A DNA stretch of 64,000 nt from Colletotrichum lupini (GCF_023278565.1 NC_064675.1:992001-1056000), one strand, 5' to 3'; shown: positions 12,345-25,350, numbered from the stretch's first letter. The notes: a model not told the origin generated them from the sequence alone. A program made the numbers and translations.

Positions 12345-15300
12345 GTCTACCAATTTCTTCCCACATTCGCGATAAATTGTAATTATGTTATCGTTATTGA
12401 ATGGTATTGAGCAGATCTATAGTGATAGATATATGGAGATTTGGAACTGGACGAAGTATTAAAGTGTCATTAATTAATGCGCCTCGTATTGAGAGGGAGG
12501 GGCCTATACTTTAATTTGATAGACTTATACTTGCTTAGCTATTACTAACGGAGACCTTTACGCACTATTAGTGCGGGCTACTCTACTATACTAACCTCCT
12601 TAATAAGGCCTATTTTATCCCCCCCCTTTTTTCTCTTATACTAACTATAACTAGCTTAGGTAACGGCCGCTATATACTACCACGGTTACTACCCTTTTTA
12701 AATACTTTTAATACCCTCTTAGGTTTTATTATAATCGTTTAGTTTACGTCACTATAGTCCCTAATTAAAAAACGCCGTATTTTAGATTTTATTAAAGTAA
12801 TACTTATAACCCCTAAGATTACGAAGGTTCTAACTACGAGACTTAGGCTAGACGTATTTACTATTATAACTTAGCTTAGATTAATAATAATAACCTAACC
12901 CCCCCCTAATTACGGAGCGCGTTTTAATAAAACTACGATTATTAGCGAGATTAGGACCCGTTTATTTAGCCTCTATTTTATAAGGGATATTACCCTCGTA
13001 ACTATTTAAAAGTCCTTTTAATTATTAGAAAACTCTAAATACGTTATTATTATAAATTATTATATTACTAAGCTTAAGGCTCTTTTTAGAAAACCTTAGC
13101 TACTACTTACTAAAACCTCTTAATATAAATTAAACTATAGAATTACGACGGGCCTCTTTTTTATTAAAGCACTCTCTTAGAGCTCTAGCTACTATACTTA
13201 GTATCCTATTAGTTACTAGCCCTAGAGGCTTATAGCTCGAGCTTTAAGTATAATAAGTAACTTATAAAAAGGAGTTAAAAACGCACTTTCCTGCCCTAAT
13301 ATTTATATTTTTATCCACTTCGACCCTAAGAATCCCCGTTACTAAGTAGAAATACGGTTTATTTATAAAAAAGTTATTAAAAACTACTCGCTTAAAAATA
13401 AAAATATTAGCTTAGTAACTAAGGTTCTAACTAGTTACGTACTTACCCTAAAGACCTTAAGAATATAATAAGCTATACTTAGTTATTATACTTAGCTACT
13501 TAAACTCTTTAATATAATTATTATTAAGGGATTTAAGATTTAGTTTATTTATATTATTAAAAGCGTTAAGACTCGGATCCCCGGCCTTAATAAGTAACCC
13601 CTTGATTTTAATACGTACGTTTAGGACGAGGTTAAAGTAGTAGCGGGAGTAACCCCCCTCCGCTACTAGACCTTTAGCTTAACGAACGGCCCCCGTATAA
13701 TTTATATTATATTTTTTTTAAAACTAATAAAAAGGCCCTTTAGTATCTTTAAATCGGTAGTAGCCTAGTTACTTATTTACTAACCCTTTCCTAAGTAGTA
13801 CTAGGTCTACTTAGATTAGTATAGTTTTAAGGATTATATTAAAACTTAACGCTATTATTATTATAAAAAGCTAGGATATAACGGCGATTATATTATAATC
13901 GTTCCTTAGTATATAAATTACTAGGGGCTATATATAAGCGATTATATAAGCTACCCTGTACGCCCTTAAAAAAAAACGGTATTATTATTTACTAAACTTT
14001 TTAATAAAAAAAACTCTTATATAAAGTAAATAAAGAACTTTATATATAAGTTATAAAGCTCGACCTCCCCCTAAGCCCTACCCCTAAGTTAGACCTTATA
14101 AAGTCCCTAAGTACCTAGCTCTGGGATAAGATTATAAGTATTAAAGTAGAAAGACTTACTAAGGATATTATTTAGGGGTTTATAATTATTAATATAGCTA
14201 TATATAATATTAGAAATTACTTAAGTAAATAAGAATAAACTTACTTAATTATTATAGAGTTAGATAGTATTATAAATTCTATTTTAAAAGGCGGTAATTA
14301 TCCCCCCTTTAAGAAATAGGGCTTTAAACTCCCCCCCGAAAATAACTTAGAATATAAAGAGCCTACCCCGAAGAAGAAGAGTAAGAGTAAATATAAAAGC
14401 GCCTTACGTAGGCGCTCTATAACTACCCGTAGCTAGCGTATTTAATACGTACTAAAATTAAAGTATTATAAGCTAATATATAAAAAAACGGCCGTAAGTA
14501 TAATTACGCCCTTATTATTACTAAATTTAAATAAGTAGATATCTTATTATTATAAGAGCTATAATATAGTATAAGTAAACTATAGAATATTACTAAATTT
14601 TACCCTAATTTCGCCCTATACTCGCTAGTTTAGAACTAAGCTACGATTATTAATAAACCCTAGGTCTTTATATATATTTACTAAACCCTCCCGTGCCTAG
14701 TAGCGTTTAATATTATAAAGCTCCCTTACTAGGACTTATTTAGAGTACGTATTTTAAAGTATTATATTTTTAACGTTTACTACGCCCTTAATAAAAAGTA
14801 TATATTAATAATACTCGATTACTAAACCCCCCTATAGAAGCTACTTATTACAGGGGATCTAAACTTTTATTATACTAACTAATAGCCGGGGACCCCCTTA
14901 TATACCCCTAGGAACTACTTTACTAACTAAATAGACGGCTACTACTTTATTATACTAAACCCCGTAAGGGTCCTTATTTATAAAGCGGGTAACGTACTTA
15001 ACTTAGCTATTTTCAACGTCCCCCTAGCCCGGACCTAGATTACTAGCTATATATATACTAAATCGGACTATAATACCCTTATTATAACTATCCCCTTTCT
15101 CGCTAGCTTAGGTAATATATATTAGTTAGGAAAGAAAAAGTAAAGGATTAAATTAAAGAATATATTATAGTTCGTAAAGAGGGTTAGAGAGCTAACCTAG
15201 GTAATATATACTATATATAATACTATATAAGACCTTAATTTAGCTACGGAGAGCCTTAATAACGTATTTTAGTATACTTATACTTCCTCTTTTACCCCGT

Positions 15301-18300
15301 ACTATATAGGGAGTAGGGGGATAAAGTAATAGGACGAATTATATATTAAGGCTAATAAACGCTTTAAAGCGGTATACGTAGCCGACCCCTAATCTCTTAT
15401 TATAGTTATAACTAATTAATAGCGCAATAGTACTATATAGAGGGCTAAGGCCGCTATATAGGCTAGAATAGTCTTTTTTATTAAAAAGGATTTAGATATA
15501 TACTAAATTATAAGTTAGAACCGGCCTAGGCCTTAGGTCTAATCCCCTCTTTTATAAAACGGTAAGAATATAGTTACCGAACTTATTAAAAAGGCGATGC
15601 TCTTTTAGAAAAAGCTCTTAGAGTATGCGACCGTAGAGGACGACGTATATCTCGACTTTATAATATGCCCTCGTTAGTTATTACTTTAGGATTTTATTAT
15701 TTATTAGCGCGAAGTAGATAATATAATACTTAGTATAAGAAATACTACCCCTAGCGCGGATAATATTATAGTTTTAATATTATAAGCTTATTAACTATAT
15801 ATTAATAACTATATCCGTTACTTTTACTAAGCCTATTTCGTACTTAGGTATTACCCTAAGGCCTAGCGAGACGCTAAGGTAGTAATAATACTAAAGCCTA
15901 ACTAGGATATACGTATTTATAAGGGCTAGCGCCCGATCTTACTCTTAATAACCCTAAGGAAGGGGCTAAAGCGCTTTATAGCTAAGAGGATATCCTATAT
16001 TACTATTACCTAAGGCGTACTTAATTTATAAATAGCCGGGGTACTACTTAAGTAATTAGTTACGGATATAATTAGGGTAATAGTTTATAATATATAGGCT
16101 ATTTTTAATAAGAAGCTAGTTATTATTATTATTATAATAAATATTAAAAAAGCCTTTAACTTAGTATTATATAACTAGCTATATAATCGGCTCTAAGTAT
16201 AGGGTTAGCCTAAGAATATTATTACTTAAGTATAGTATTTTAATTAGTTATACCGAGCCTCGGTTTATTATAAAAGATACTAAACTCTTATATCCCCCCT
16301 CTTTTATAATTTACTATAGGGGTTATTAATCTTACCTATCCTCTTTTTATTATATACTAAGTAAATTTATTAAATTAGCCTAGAGTCCTTTAGATTTAGC
16401 TATATTAATAATTATATAATACTAAGTATTAAGAAGGACCTTATTAAAGCTACCTCTCGGGCATAGTAAATTCTAAACGATACTATTACTTAGGGTAGGG
16501 ATAATATTATTTAGTTTAATTTTAAAAAGACCGAAGTCTTTTATTTTATAAAGCGGACCTTGCCAAGGGCCGGAGATATCGCCCCCCCCCCTATTTACTA
16601 TAGTAATAAGGAGATTAGACTATATAAAAAAGGTATTATAAAGTAGCTAGGTATTACTTTTAATAAGAAGCTACTTTTTTATAGCTATATTACTAATTAT
16701 TAAAATAAGGCTAGGTTTATAGCTAGCTATATTAAAGGTTTTAATAAAGTCTTTAATAGTATATCCCCCGCTACTATATATAAAGCGATTTATATTATCG
16801 TTATCTTTAAGGCCCTATACGGCGCTAAGCTATAGTACCCCGGCCTAACCCGACCTACTTTTAAAGTTAGGGTTAATTTTAAGATACGCGCCTAATTAGA
16901 AATTTAATACGGGCTAAAGTCGGTTATTAAGACCCTCTAGACCTTTATTAATATTACTTTAAGGGGCTCCTTCTTAATATAGCGGACTATATTAATTATA
17001 ACGCTATTACGCGAGGCGAGTACTCCGTTAATAAAGCTTTTTTTAAACTCCTTTAGAGATTATTATATTATTAAGCTTTTTATACTAAACTATTCTTATC
17101 CTTTAGCCTAAAAGATTTATAATTATAGGCTATTACGTAACTACGGGAACCCCTTTTACTTAATTACGCTTACTTAAGTAGCTAGTTAAATTAAACGTCC
17201 CCCATAACTAGCCTTATTACCCTACGACTTCTTAATTATAAATAACTTTAGTAATACTTGTGAAGTAACTAAGATAAAGGAGATATAAAGCTATTATAAA
17301 TAATACGAATCTCTTTTTATTATATATATTATAGCTTATATAGATAGGTTATAAATAATTTTAGAGGCTATAGGCTTTAGGTATATTATTTACTAAGGAC
17401 CGTAATTAATTTATTTTAAGTACTACTGCCTCCCCCGGGCCGAGGTCTTTAATATTAAAATAGAAGGGGCTATTACGGGTCTTTATACGGCGCTAGGGCT
17501 TAGGAATAAGTTTATTATAGCTATTACGGTCTGCTTAGATAACTAGGCCGCTATTAAGTACTTAAATAGTACCCCCCCCTTATCTTTTTAATATACTATT
17601 CTCGAGTTTAGGGAGCTTATTAGGAACGCTAGGGTCCTTATTACCTCTTACTAAATACCTAGTTATAAGGGTATTATAAGGAACGAGATAGCGGATTAGT
17701 TAGCTAAAAAAAGTACTATTATAAGTCCCCCTAACTTATTTATACGCCCCTTAATTACTACTTATATTAAGCATCGTACTTAAAAAAGATAGCTAACTAT
17801 ACTTCGGGGCTAATAAGAGGATTATTAACTAGACTTTTATAAGGCCCTTGCTTTATTTATTAATAATATAGCAAGCCCCGAGCTAAAGTTACTTATATAA
17901 CGCTAGTTCTACTAGCTCTTCTTAGCTAGGTCTAGCTATAGGGACTATATTATGTATTATTACTTATATAACTACGACGATACTAACCTCCGCTACTTAT
18001 ATAAAAAAGAGAAAGTACTTAACTATATTTATTATTACTATCTAATTTCGCGTAGGGGTATATTATAGTTTGCCCGAGCTAACTTCGTTTAGCATTAACT
18101 TAGTAAAGATTAGTTTATTTATATTATACTATTATAGAGCTCCCGGTTCTTTATTAATATCTACTTAAAATAAACTAATATTTATTAAAATCGGGTTAGC
18201 GCGCGTAGAAGTAGCTACGGTAATACTAAACTTATATTTATTAATAAATAATATAGTTATAGCGGAGGTCTCGGGGTGCCCCTCTTAGCCCTTATACTAA

Positions 18301-18990
18301 TAAACTAACGTAATAAAACGTACTATATAGTTCGTATCTTAACTAATTATTTAGAGTAGACCTTTTTAAGCTAAACCCCCCTACCGTAGTAGGTTTATTA
18401 GTACGGCCATTAGCTCCCCTAGCGGATATTAATCTTATAAAGCGAGCACGTTAATACGGCTCGTTCGACTAGGATACGTAATAAGCTATATACCCCGTTA
18501 GCCCTGCGAAGCTTATATTTATATATAGCGGTACTAATAGTAGTATTACTTTTTATTTACGTTATACTAATACTTTACCTTATTATATAACATATTATAT
18601 TATTTTATAATATAATATATATTATATACCTCCTCCCCTTACTTTACTACTTTATATTATACTACTCTCTCTTTACTTATTAAAGGAGCTAGACTCTCTG
18701 TTTTAAGTAGTAATACTTATTATAGTATAACAACGGTCTTCTTATAAATATATAGAACATTACTTAATTAGTTTATTATATTATTAGCGCAATGCTCGAA
18801 CCTCGCTAAGTATATTTACCCTAGGTTATAAGATATTATAGGGGGCTATACTTAGGTAGAAGGGTTAATCTTAGAGTATATATTATATTATTTTATAAGA
18901 GGGTATTATATAGGCTCTATGGGGCACGGTATACGGTCTTATAATTTTAACATAATGTAGTCGCTTTTTGCCTTACTTAAGGACATTACG
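12345..18990 (+). mobile_element. RIP-degraded Tad1-like LINE relic
   Basis: This is about 6.6 kb of very AT-rich sequence full of stops, with no usable frame. Conceptual reading through the stops still shows LINE landmarks in the right order on +. An endonuclease-like LITGDLNFYY lies near 14841-14880. A reverse transcriptase YINNYIILS lies at 16401-16427, where YxDD has become YxNN as G-to-A changes would produce. RNase H residues read VCLDNxAAIKYLN at about 17530-17570 and KGIIRNEIADxLAKKST at about 17677-17727. A C-terminal segment at about 17930-18000 resembles the Tad1 ARTGHGDF...FNHDDANL region. The TA-rich, CA-poor composition is typical of RIP. The ends are estimated from composition; I found no target-site duplication. 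The element can no longer be active. Confidence 0.8.
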
Positions 18991-20451
18991 GCGTAAAATA
19001 GTACAAACAAATAAATAAACAAAACTTGCTTGGCTATCTTGCATTCCATAACTTAGATTGCCGCTATAGGCTATGGGAAATTGGCTTAGGGGAGAGAGCT
19101 ACTGATAGAACTGCTCTGGGGGGTCAGGAAAGAGCAATTTGAGAAGTATGAGTGACTACTTTGAGATTAGTCTGTACAATTCAGCAAACAAATCATTGTG
19201 CATCATCTTGAAATATCCTCTTAGTCATTTTGCTGCCTCTTGAATTTCTCGCCGCCTTTCCCTTACGTTACACCAAGGCCTTCTACCTGAGCCATAATAA
19301 ACGATGAAAGATCGTAGAATCTGCGAATTTCACAAAGAACCATGTGGCTGTATCGATAGGAGTTCCGATTCTCTTGCGTAAGAGCGCCTCTTTATCTGTC
19401 TTATTCTTCCCTGAAAGCGACGAACCCCCCCCCCCCCCGCTCTCTTCTCCGTGGATAACAGACATCTAAAATTATCCGCGAATGAAACGATGAAGAGCTG
19501 AAGCCAGCGGGGATGTCTCGAATAAAAGCTTTCTGACTCGTCGGAATGTAGTAACTTCTGTGACCCACGGGCAGCTACTTCACTCGGCCGCCCACTGTGA
19601 TCCTCTGGTGCGGCCATTATCGTGGGCGGTCGAGTTCCAGGTATTAGCAGTTAGTCACTCATGAGAGAAGTGCAAGGTGTAGCGGCGCTGTGAGCAAACT
19701 CAACAGAGACAGGAATCGCGGCAAACGACCTAGTGGGAGCCTAGTATATCGAATGGATCAATATATCCTGGGTCGAGAGGACAGGCCTTATGGAGATCTG
19801 CCGAGATGTGTTCATCCAAGGGCGAACACAAAAGTGACCAGATGTCGGAAGAAGCAAAGAAGCTTCCCCTGGGGCGAACAACATGAAACCGGGGAAATGC
19901 ACCAACGTTTTCAGGGATTGTGTGCGATTCTCGTTGGATACTTCGTACCATTTGGTGGTGCCCAAAACAACTGGAAGGAATTACCCACATCAACGAGACG
20001 TCGACGATGAAAGAAATTCTGAATATGGCTCCTGCGATCAAGGGTAAACCACTCTCATACAAGCTCGCCACAACTTATCTGCCACACAAACACCAAGGTA
20101 AGCTGCGAGCCCTTAATTCCTGAGTTCTGAGAAATGGCTCGCCTGTGGCACGCAGTGCGCCCACTGGGTGGTGTCAAAGCGATGCGGACTTAACAATGTG
20201 CGAAGGAGTCGCCGAACTTTGATCATGACTCAAAGACTTTGAGTTTCCCACGATCACTATGAGGACCGTGGACTGTATCAACCTGCCTCAAATGGTGGTT
20301 GAGCTTGGGAAGCGATTATTTATAATATTGTAGAGAACTATTAAAACAGAGCAACTTGGTACCTACTTATGGATTACACCAGCCGTCCACCTCACTCAAT
20401 TTTGTATTACCACATTCGCTTAAACATTTTCAGATCCGCGTTGACGACAAA
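18991..20451. other. Non-RIPed spacer between two repeat blocks
   Basis: Composition is normal again. Open frames up to about 106 aa occur on both strands (for example 19330-19617 minus and 19690-20010 plus), but none resembles a family or shows consistent exons. A run of 14 C at about 19425-19438 is notable and may be a sequencing-sensitive site. A TATAATATTG stretch near 20321-20330 lies about 120-130 bp upstream of the small secreted-protein ATG. Confidence 0.4.
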
Positions 20452-20634
20452 ATGAAGTTCGCGATTGCTTCCTCTGCTATCGTGATCTTCCTTGGCACAG
20501 CTTCGGCTGTTGAATTAGTCTGCTACGGCACTGGAGTCCCCTCGCCCATCGGAAAAGGTGACATCGAGTACGCCATCAGGAACCGGTCTGCCGAATTGGG
20601 TATTCCTAGAGGTACGAAGTTTTCGTTTCGCTAG
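20452..20634 (+). CDS. Candidate small secreted protein (hypothetical)
   Basis: The ATG at 20452 opens a 60-aa frame beginning with a convincing signal peptide (MKFAIASSAIVIFLGTASA). The mature part starts about VELVCYGTGVPSPIG and holds a single Cys. The frame may be interrupted by an intron from GTACGA at 20612. An acceptor near 20711 would replace the last residues with a short ALEVAKFRAGR tail ending in TGA; either model gives a protein of 60-64 aa. I recognise no family. The Fot1-like transposon begins 156 bp after the stop, so the gene may be 3'-truncated. Small size, secretion signal and repeat-rich setting resemble fungal effector genes, but that is inference only. Confidence 0.4.
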   Translation: MKFAIASSAIVIFLGTASAVELVCYGTGVPSPIGKGDIEYAIRNRSAELGIPRGTKFSFR

Positions 20635-20789
20635 AAGACTTGCACAACTCCTGAGAATAGCCCCAAGGATGTTGCTATTATCACAACACCTAGCAATAAG
20701 TAATCATCATAGCTTTAGAGGTCGCAAAGTTCAGGGCTGGTCGTTGAAGTACTATTAAGCTCTATTTAACCACACGGGCTTGCACCGTA

Positions 20790-22883
20790 AGTCGACCCAC
20801 CCCCTTTTGGCCACCCCCCCCTTTTAGCCACCCCATTTCTCTATCCCAGCTACCGTATTAAAACCCTACCTACGATTTTTAAACTACTATAATAATTATA
20901 AAAATCGTCTAAATATAATTCTTTTTTATATACTTATTTATTAATATATAATAGTTTTATATATTAAAAATAAAGTTATTTAGGCTCTTAAAACTATTAA
21001 AAAAGGTCTTTTAATTAATCGGGCCTTAATTAAGTTTAAAGTTCTAAAGTTAACTTTTTATAATTATAAGAGAAGTTACTAAACGAGGGTAATAGTATTT
21101 ATAAACCTCTAAAAACTTTTTTTATAATAAGAAAACTAACTAGCTTAATAAGTTCGTATTTAGTATAATTTAAGTATTATATTAACTTACGAATAGCTTA
21201 GAGAATTCGCTAAGTAAATTCTAAGATCCTAGGGAGATATAAATCCTCTTAAAAAGAGATAAATAAACGCTTTTTTAAGGAAGAACTTATTAATTAAGGT
21301 TTAAAAAAGTCGTATTATTAATTTAAAGCGTTTAAATAGGGCTATTATTAATATAATTAAGTTATAGTTTAAATTACTTAATATATTAAAAATTAGTAAT
21401 ATTAAATAAGTTAATAAATATAATATAAATATAACTAGTATTTTAAAAAGTAAGGGATTTAATAGCCTAGTTTTAAGTAAAATAAAAACTATAATAATAT
21501 AAAAAAAAGAGCTTAGTTCGTATACTTAAGTATTTATAATTAAGTATATTTTTATTAATAATCGAGCTATTAAATTATTAGTTATATATAAAAAAAAGTC
21601 GGTATAATAATAGTAGTTTCTATTTAAACTTAACCTTTATATTAGTTAGGAGTTTATAGTAATAAATAATAGCTAAACGATTAATAAGACTGCCCTTAAG
21701 TAGTTAAAAATAGTATTTTTATTATAAACTAAAACCCCCCTTATTAAGGGGCTTAGTATATTTAATAAGCCTTAACTATTAGTTCTAAATAACTATAAGA
21801 GTTATATAATAATAAAATTTATATAAAAATACTATAAAAATAACGTTTATTTACTATTCTTATTATTATATACTTTTTATATTTTCTAGCCATTAGATAT
21901 AGCTATTTTTAAACTTATTAAGTCTAAATATAAGAAAGAGCTTAATAAAGAGGATATAATAAATAATTCTATTATTATTAAAAAGTAGTATTTCTTAAGT
22001 TATTATTAAAAAGCTCGTTTAGTTAGTTTAACGTTATTAAATATATAAAATAAATAAAAAGTAACTAGACTATATCCCCTCAATATAGCTAGACTATTTA
22101 TTAATTTAATAGTTCTACTTAACCTAGTTATTTATTTTGGTATTCTGCCTTTGCTAGCTGCTCGGGCGATTCTCGATATCGGTTACACGGTATTAATACA
22201 CGGTATCAATGGATACTCACACTGTCTCGCTAGACTATTTTTCTTTGATTTTCCAACTTTTTAACTTTCCCTCCTGCAAAGTTCACAACCACGGATCATG
22301 GACGGCGATGGGCGCCCGACGCCACTTAACCTAGTTATATTAACTAAAAAGACCGTAAATACTAAGTAAGTAATTAATAATACTAAAAAAGCTATTAACT
22401 AGGTATTAGTAACGTCTATTATTAACTAGTTAATACTTAGGAAAACTAATAAGCTTTATAATTAATTAAAGTTATTTATAGAGCTTAGTCTAGACTATAA
22501 TACTTAATAACTACTATTTAAAAAAATAAAAAAGGTATTTAGTAAATAGGCTTATTATTTAGTAATATTTTAGTACTATATTCGAGTTTTAAAAACTAAA
22601 GTTAGCTAATTAAGGCTATAAAAAAAGAAAAGTATATTAATAAACCTAAATACTAAGTTTATAAATATTTAGGATATATAAAGAGCTTAGGAGGACTTTA
22701 ATAACTATTTAATTAGTCCTAATTAACTTATAAGGGTCGAATTACTTAAGAAAAATAATAACTATATTATTATAGTAATAGAAGATAGTTAATTAATTAA
22801 GTATAGTTAGTAGCGATACTTTAATATTATGTTTTAATAGGGTAGCTAAAAGGGGGGGGTGGCCAAAAGGGGGTGGGTCGACT
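20790..22883 (+). mobile_element. Fot1/pogo-like DNA transposon, copy 1 (RIPed, carries an insert)
   Basis: This copy is bounded by about 45-bp terminal inverted repeats beginning AGTCGACCCACCCCC and by TA at 20788-20789 and 22884-22885, the target duplication expected for the Tc1/mariner-pogo group. It is 2,094 bp long; without the 207 bp added by the insert at 22132-22323 it is about 1,887 bp, equal to the other two copies. Read through stops on +, 21815-21940 gives KNNVYLLFLL...PLDIAIFK...KYKKEL, the C-terminal part of a pogo DDE transposase. The interior is RIP-degraded while the C-rich ends are not. The inverted repeats themselves contain a duplicated CTTTTGGCCACCC-type motif. It is not autonomous. 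Confidence 0.9.
22132..22323. mobile_element. 192-bp un-RIPed insert inside Fot1-like copy 1
   Basis: This segment has normal GC content inside a heavily RIPed element. It is flanked by a perfect 15-bp duplication, ACTTAACCTAGTTAT, at 22117-22131 and 22324-22338. Copy 2 has a single version of the same site, so the insertion is secondary. It starts TTATTTTGGTATTC and ends GGCGCCCGACGCC and has no inverted ends. The long target duplication suggests target-primed retroposition (SINE or 5'-truncated LINE), though I find no poly-A tail and no clear pol III boxes. The family is unknown. Confidence 0.7.
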
Positions 22884-22885
22884 TA

Positions 22886-25060
22886 TAACTATTGCTAATT
22901 AATATAACCTAGTCACTCGAGAAGGTTCTGTGAAGTTGGCCAATGGCGTCATCGAGTGTAGCACATCTGGTCCCCCAGATTCCACGTGTTAGATGTAGAC
23001 AGGGACTTGGGCGGCGTTTTCAAATGGAACATCAAACAACAATTGTAGCGGGCTTATTCCCATCTTACGAAGTTTACCAACGAATTCAACTGCGTATGGC
23101 GTACTGTTGGATTACGAGGCAGAAAAGGGGCCCTATTAGGTAGTTAGGTAGGGGTGGTAGGTAGGCAGTTTGGGCCCGTGCAGACGGACCCTTCCACCTA
23201 CTTACACCCACTGAGGGATCGCGGGCTCTGCCCACGATCTTCCCCTCCTACACACTCAATACGCAATAGACCTATACTGACCTATTGACCTCGTCGCGAC
23301 CGAAAGGTCTGACCTGCCTACGTGTATACCAACACGTACTGTATTAAGTATCATTTCGCAGCTTCTGACACATGTGAGATTCACATCAATGAGGTAGTTC
23401 AATAGGTGTTTGTCAAAAAATCAAAACTTGATGGCAGAATCGTGACTTCCAGACCACTTTTAGCACGAATTCAATGCGTGGCTGGGCATTGTCCGCCAGA
23501 CATCACACTTTCATTCTGACATTCACCTCTGAAAGCAACTTAAATATGGGAGTTAGAGCATATTGGGAGGAAGAAAGTTTACAATAAGAGAGGATTTATT
23601 TTTGTGTTATTTCCAAACAGAGACTTGCAACACGGATAGCAGAGGCGAGACGGAGACTGATGAAACCATGGTAGCTTGACCCCGTACGTCGATGCTTGAT
23701 GATGATGTTGCATAAGCACTGTGCTTGGGCCAAGAACAGTAATAAGAAAATTAGCGGTCCGCGGTTGCGCACCGAAATATACATGAAAGTCCTTGACTTC
23801 TAGTTGATTGCATCACAAGCAGCGCGTGTTGCATCGGGATGAAGAAGTGCAGACCAACACCCTTGACTATCAAGCCAGGCGACTCATCTACTTTCTAGAG
23901 CAATTCTGTTTTCCCAGACACTGTGCGAGGATCACCTTAAGTGTGCAAGCCCGCCTTCATTCGAAACCTATCACCTACTTTCAAACTTACCTACCATGGA
24001 CCGGCGAAAGAATGTGGGCTCCAGAGGAACAACACAGGGACTTACGAGAGTCCGCATGGGCAGTCAACTACCTAGATGTGAGGTTGAACCGGTCCTTTTC
24101 CTTATTTCTCTGGCCGAGAGAAATCTTAGATCTCACTTCAAGCAAATTAGTAAAAGATACAATATCCAACATGACCTGACATACATGGCCAACCTTTTTC
24201 TCATACGGGCAGATGACGAGCACTTGTGAAGATGTGTGAACTCGGGATATCTGAGCAACGCGCCCATAAATCGCGGAGAGAAGCCCATGGAAACAAGAAC
24301 GAAGCCAACACCACCTATTTAGCTGATCCAGCGCCACGACGCAAGACGGCCTTTGAACTCAATTTATTGTCGCGCAGATGAGTAATCTGATAACCGCCCC
24401 TGCGGCCTGTCAGGAGGAAGCAAGGATCGAAGCTACTTAATGACTTACTATCTGCGGAGACTCCCTTGTAGGGCTAGTGCGGCTTCTCCCGATATGGTGT
24501 GTGAGCCGTGGGAGCTCACAGCATAGAAAGTCAAAAAGAATTAAGCCCTCTAAATCTGAAACGACTCGGATACCCGGCTCAGAGGGTTCCACTCGCCCTT
24601 TCGGATCCGGCACGGCGTAAACGGCATGTAGGCCTGGCCAGGCTCTGCCCCAGAAAGATCGTCCTCATCCAGGCAAAGCCAAGACTTTGGCAGCTTGGGT
24701 GAAGGAAACAAATCAACTTCATGTCTTGAGAGGGGGGTTTGGTTTCGAAGAACTATCAACATGGAATCGTCAATATGATATTGAGTTAAGCATCGCTGAA
24801 TGCTTCAACTATATCTAAGATTGCAACGGTCGAACCTTAACCTAATCCTTTGGTATATGATGGTTTAATGACCCAATCCCGGGAGTGCGCTGATTTCGAA
24901 AAGTAACGCCCTCATTTACCCGCGTGGTTGGCCCAATATTTGCCCACTGCGCCGCATCCATCCCTTTACCTCCCCGGGAAGTCTAACCAACAAAGACACA
25001 AACATCAGACGAACCGCCAGATGAACCGCCGTGCAAAGTGGCGAACCATTGAAGGAACCA
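22886..25060. other. Non-RIPed unique region, no firm gene
   Basis: This is about 2.2 kb of normal composition containing the solo LTR at 23105-23334. Several short frames occur (for example 23808-24179 + and 24550-24762 -), without recognisable domains, consistent splice models or signal peptides. I assign none of them. Confidence 0.5.
23105..23334. repeat. Solo LTR (230 bp) with 5-bp target duplication
   Basis: The segment starts TGTTGG and ends CCAACA, the inverted hexamers typical of LTR ends. It is flanked on both sides by CGTAC (23100-23104 and 23335-23339). No internal retrotransposon sequence is adjacent, so it is a solo LTR left by recombination between two LTRs. It is not RIPed. 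It does not resemble the 205-bp copia LTRs or the 540-bp gypsy LTRs elsewhere in the window, so it represents a third LTR family. Orientation cannot be decided. Confidence 0.88.
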
Positions 25061-25242
25061 CTCTAGAACGAGTACGGCTATTCCGCACCCACATGAAGGC
25101 TATCCCGCACCCATACTAGGCCTACTCAAGCAAGTAGTGGGCTATACGTAACTACACAGCCGTAGCAGCCATATATAACCCGGAATCTCTATTATTTTAG
25201 TAGTTCTAGAGGATTAAAAGGCGCAGCTTCTATTACACCTTC

Positions 25243-25350
25243 CACTATACCTTCCACTACTATACCTTCTATTACTATACCTTCTACTACTATACCTTCT
25301 ATTACTATACCTTTTATTACTATACCTTTTATTACTATACCTTTTATTAC
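25243..25350. repeat. 15-bp minisatellite, about 7 units
   Basis: Tandem units of about 15 bp with consensus ACTATACCTTCTATT run head to tail, with C/T variants (CTACT, TTATT). The last three units are identical to each other. They lie inside the left arm of the Mutator-like element. On the reverse strand they would read as a repeated RYSNK/RYSNR peptide, but that frame runs across the Fot1 end and I do not consider it coding. Confidence 0.85.

Noticed and set aside
19330..19617. 95-aa reverse frame starting MAAPEDHSGRPSEV
   Set aside because: It crosses the 14-C run, has no domain and no splice support.
22943..23143. 66-aa frame on +
   Set aside because: It runs into the solo LTR and has no recognisable features.
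23808..24337. Overlapping frames on both strands
   Set aside because: No domain, no splice consistency; the frames contradict each other.
25243..25350. Possible CRISPR-like array
   Set aside because: Units are contiguous 15-mers without spacers, and the genome is fungal; it is a minisatellite.
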